Positions 5,576 to 6,261 of a DNA stretch of 6,261 nucleotides are shown piece by piece (position 1 is the stretch's first letter; the number at the start of each line of letters is the position of its first letter). Source of the DNA: Bryobacterales bacterium (GTDB taxonomy: Bacteria > Acidobacteriota > Terriglobia > Bryobacterales > Bryobacteraceae); assembly GCA_016880505.1 (NCBI GenBank), contig JAEHDI010000031.1:1-6261 (forward strand), given 5' to 3'. The translations under genes and the position numbers were made by a program. The notes under the pieces are model-generated. The model searched no databases, was not told the origin of the DNA, and saw only the letters and a program-made list of their open reading frames with translations.

Positions 5576-6261
5576 TTACTTGCCACCATCCTTGCCGGTT
5601 CCCAGAAAACCGTCTCCGAAAAAGACCGGCTTGTATCCCCGCTTCGTTACCCAGCGAATGGCGCGCTCCACGCGATCGCGGTAGTCGGGCTCATACGCCA
5701 CATAATCGGGATAGAAATATTGCTCGTGGATCATCAGCTCCATGACTTCGGATTGATGAGGATCGGCAGCCACTTTCTCGAGGTAGGGCTCGATGTCGTG
5801 CAGCGCCACCGTGTTGACCACGATGTCATGACGGAAGAAAATGATGTCCTCTGAGTTATCCTTCCAGTAGTCGCGGCCGCTCAGATAGAGCACCTCGGGA
5901 CGCGAGAGGTAGTACGAGACCGATGGCCGGCCGTCTTGCATCCGGAAATATCCCGGCATTATCCGGATGCCTTCGTCCCGAAGGGCGCGGGCGCCTTCGC
6001 GCGTCGTTTCTCCCCAGTGAACCGTTGTGACCGGACTCAGCAGTTCGCGGCCTGCAAATCGCTCGATCTCGCGCGTAACCGCGCGGTAATCGTAGCGGAT
6101 CTGTTCTCCAGAAGCACGGATATATGGGCGATCAGGCTTGTTCGAGCGCGCATGAAACGTGAGGCGGATCCAGTCCCGGTTCCGCTGCCATTCGTCGTGA
6201 TACTTGTCGGGCATCTGTGAGAGGTTGAAGTCCTCGGTCTCGTAGTAAATGTTGAAGTGAA
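5576..6261 (-). CDS. Putative polysaccharide-deacetylase-like protein, N-terminus outside window
   Basis: The minus-strand frame is open from the TAA at 5576-5578 to the right edge. The ATG at 6214 is unlikely to be the start, because the 15 codons before it (HFNIYYETEDFNLSQ) read as part of the same protein. About 227 residues are visible. Segments such as 'DEWQRNRDWIRLTFHARS', 'TVHWGETTREGARAL', 'GIRIMPGYFRMQDG', 'IIFFRHDIVVN' and 'LMIHEQYFYPDY' resemble a family I recall as annotated polysaccharide-deacetylase or glycoside-hydrolase/deacetylase-like. Conserved histidines in HWGE, RHD and IHEQ could be metal or catalytic residues; this is inference. The last residues (GTGKDGGK) look like a flexible tail. 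The gene converges on the membrane-protein gene with 30 nt between stops and no clear terminator. A role in glycan or sugar metabolism would fit the neighbours, but the functional name is tentative while the gene itself is solid. Confidence 0.6.
   Translation of the reverse strand, partial: HFNIYYETEDFNLSQMPDKYHDEWQRNRDWIRLTFHARSNKPDRPYIRASGEQIRYDYRAVTREIERFAGRELLSPVTTVHWGETTREGARALRDEGIRIMPGYFRMQDGRPSVSYYLSRPEVLYLSGRDYWKDNSEDIIFFRHDIVVNTVALHDIEPYLEKVAADPHQSEVMELMIHEQYFYPDYVAYEPDYRDRVERAIRWVTKRGYKPVFFGDGFLGTGKDGGK

Overview
The window looks like a chromosomal segment of an acidobacterium, most likely of the Solibacter/Bryobacter group (Bryobacterales). The main clue is the partial gene at the left edge. 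It encodes the roughly 215-residue C-terminal domain (TIGR03437 type) that is expanded in Solibacter secreted proteins. High GC content, GTG starts with strong purine-rich ribosome binding sites, and a Tat-exported Gfo/Idh/MocA dehydrogenase fit this, but the placement is an inference from gene content.

Layout, left to right. Positions 2-670 (+) are the C-terminal end of the secreted Solibacter-type protein. It converges, with a 13-nt gap, on a Tat-exported Gfo/Idh/MocA oxidoreductase (684-2024, -). A 146-nt divergent intergenic region (2025-2170) holds two good ribosome binding sites, weak promoter candidates and three short inverted repeats. From it a tightly packed rightward cluster starts: a DapA/NAL-fold aldolase or synthase (2171-3073), a secreted alpha/beta-hydrolase esterase with a large C-terminal extension (3066-4715, overlapping the aldolase gene by 8 nt), a 40-codon ORF that overlaps the esterase stop as ATGA and resembles the extreme N-terminus of a group II PLP decarboxylase (4712-4834), and a small single-pass membrane protein of unknown function (4859-5545). 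At the right edge a leftward gene (5576 to beyond the window) converges on this cluster. It resembles proteins annotated as polysaccharide-deacetylase-like, and its N-terminus lies outside the window.

The exported sugar-type dehydrogenase, the alpha-keto-acid aldolase and the secreted esterase are compatible with use of an esterified or acidic sugar. The esterase would release the substrate outside the cytoplasm, the dehydrogenase family acts on sugars or sugar derivatives, and the aldolase family cleaves 2-keto-3-deoxy acids or forms related products. No substrate can be assigned from sequence, and the shared pathway is an inference from proximity. I see no RNA gene, CRISPR array, insertion sequence or convincing novel defence-type system. 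The oddest spots are the decarboxylase-like fragment at the 3' end of the esterase gene, the non-canonical active site of the DapA-fold protein, and the uncharacterised membrane protein. No gene-free stretch exceeds 300 bases.
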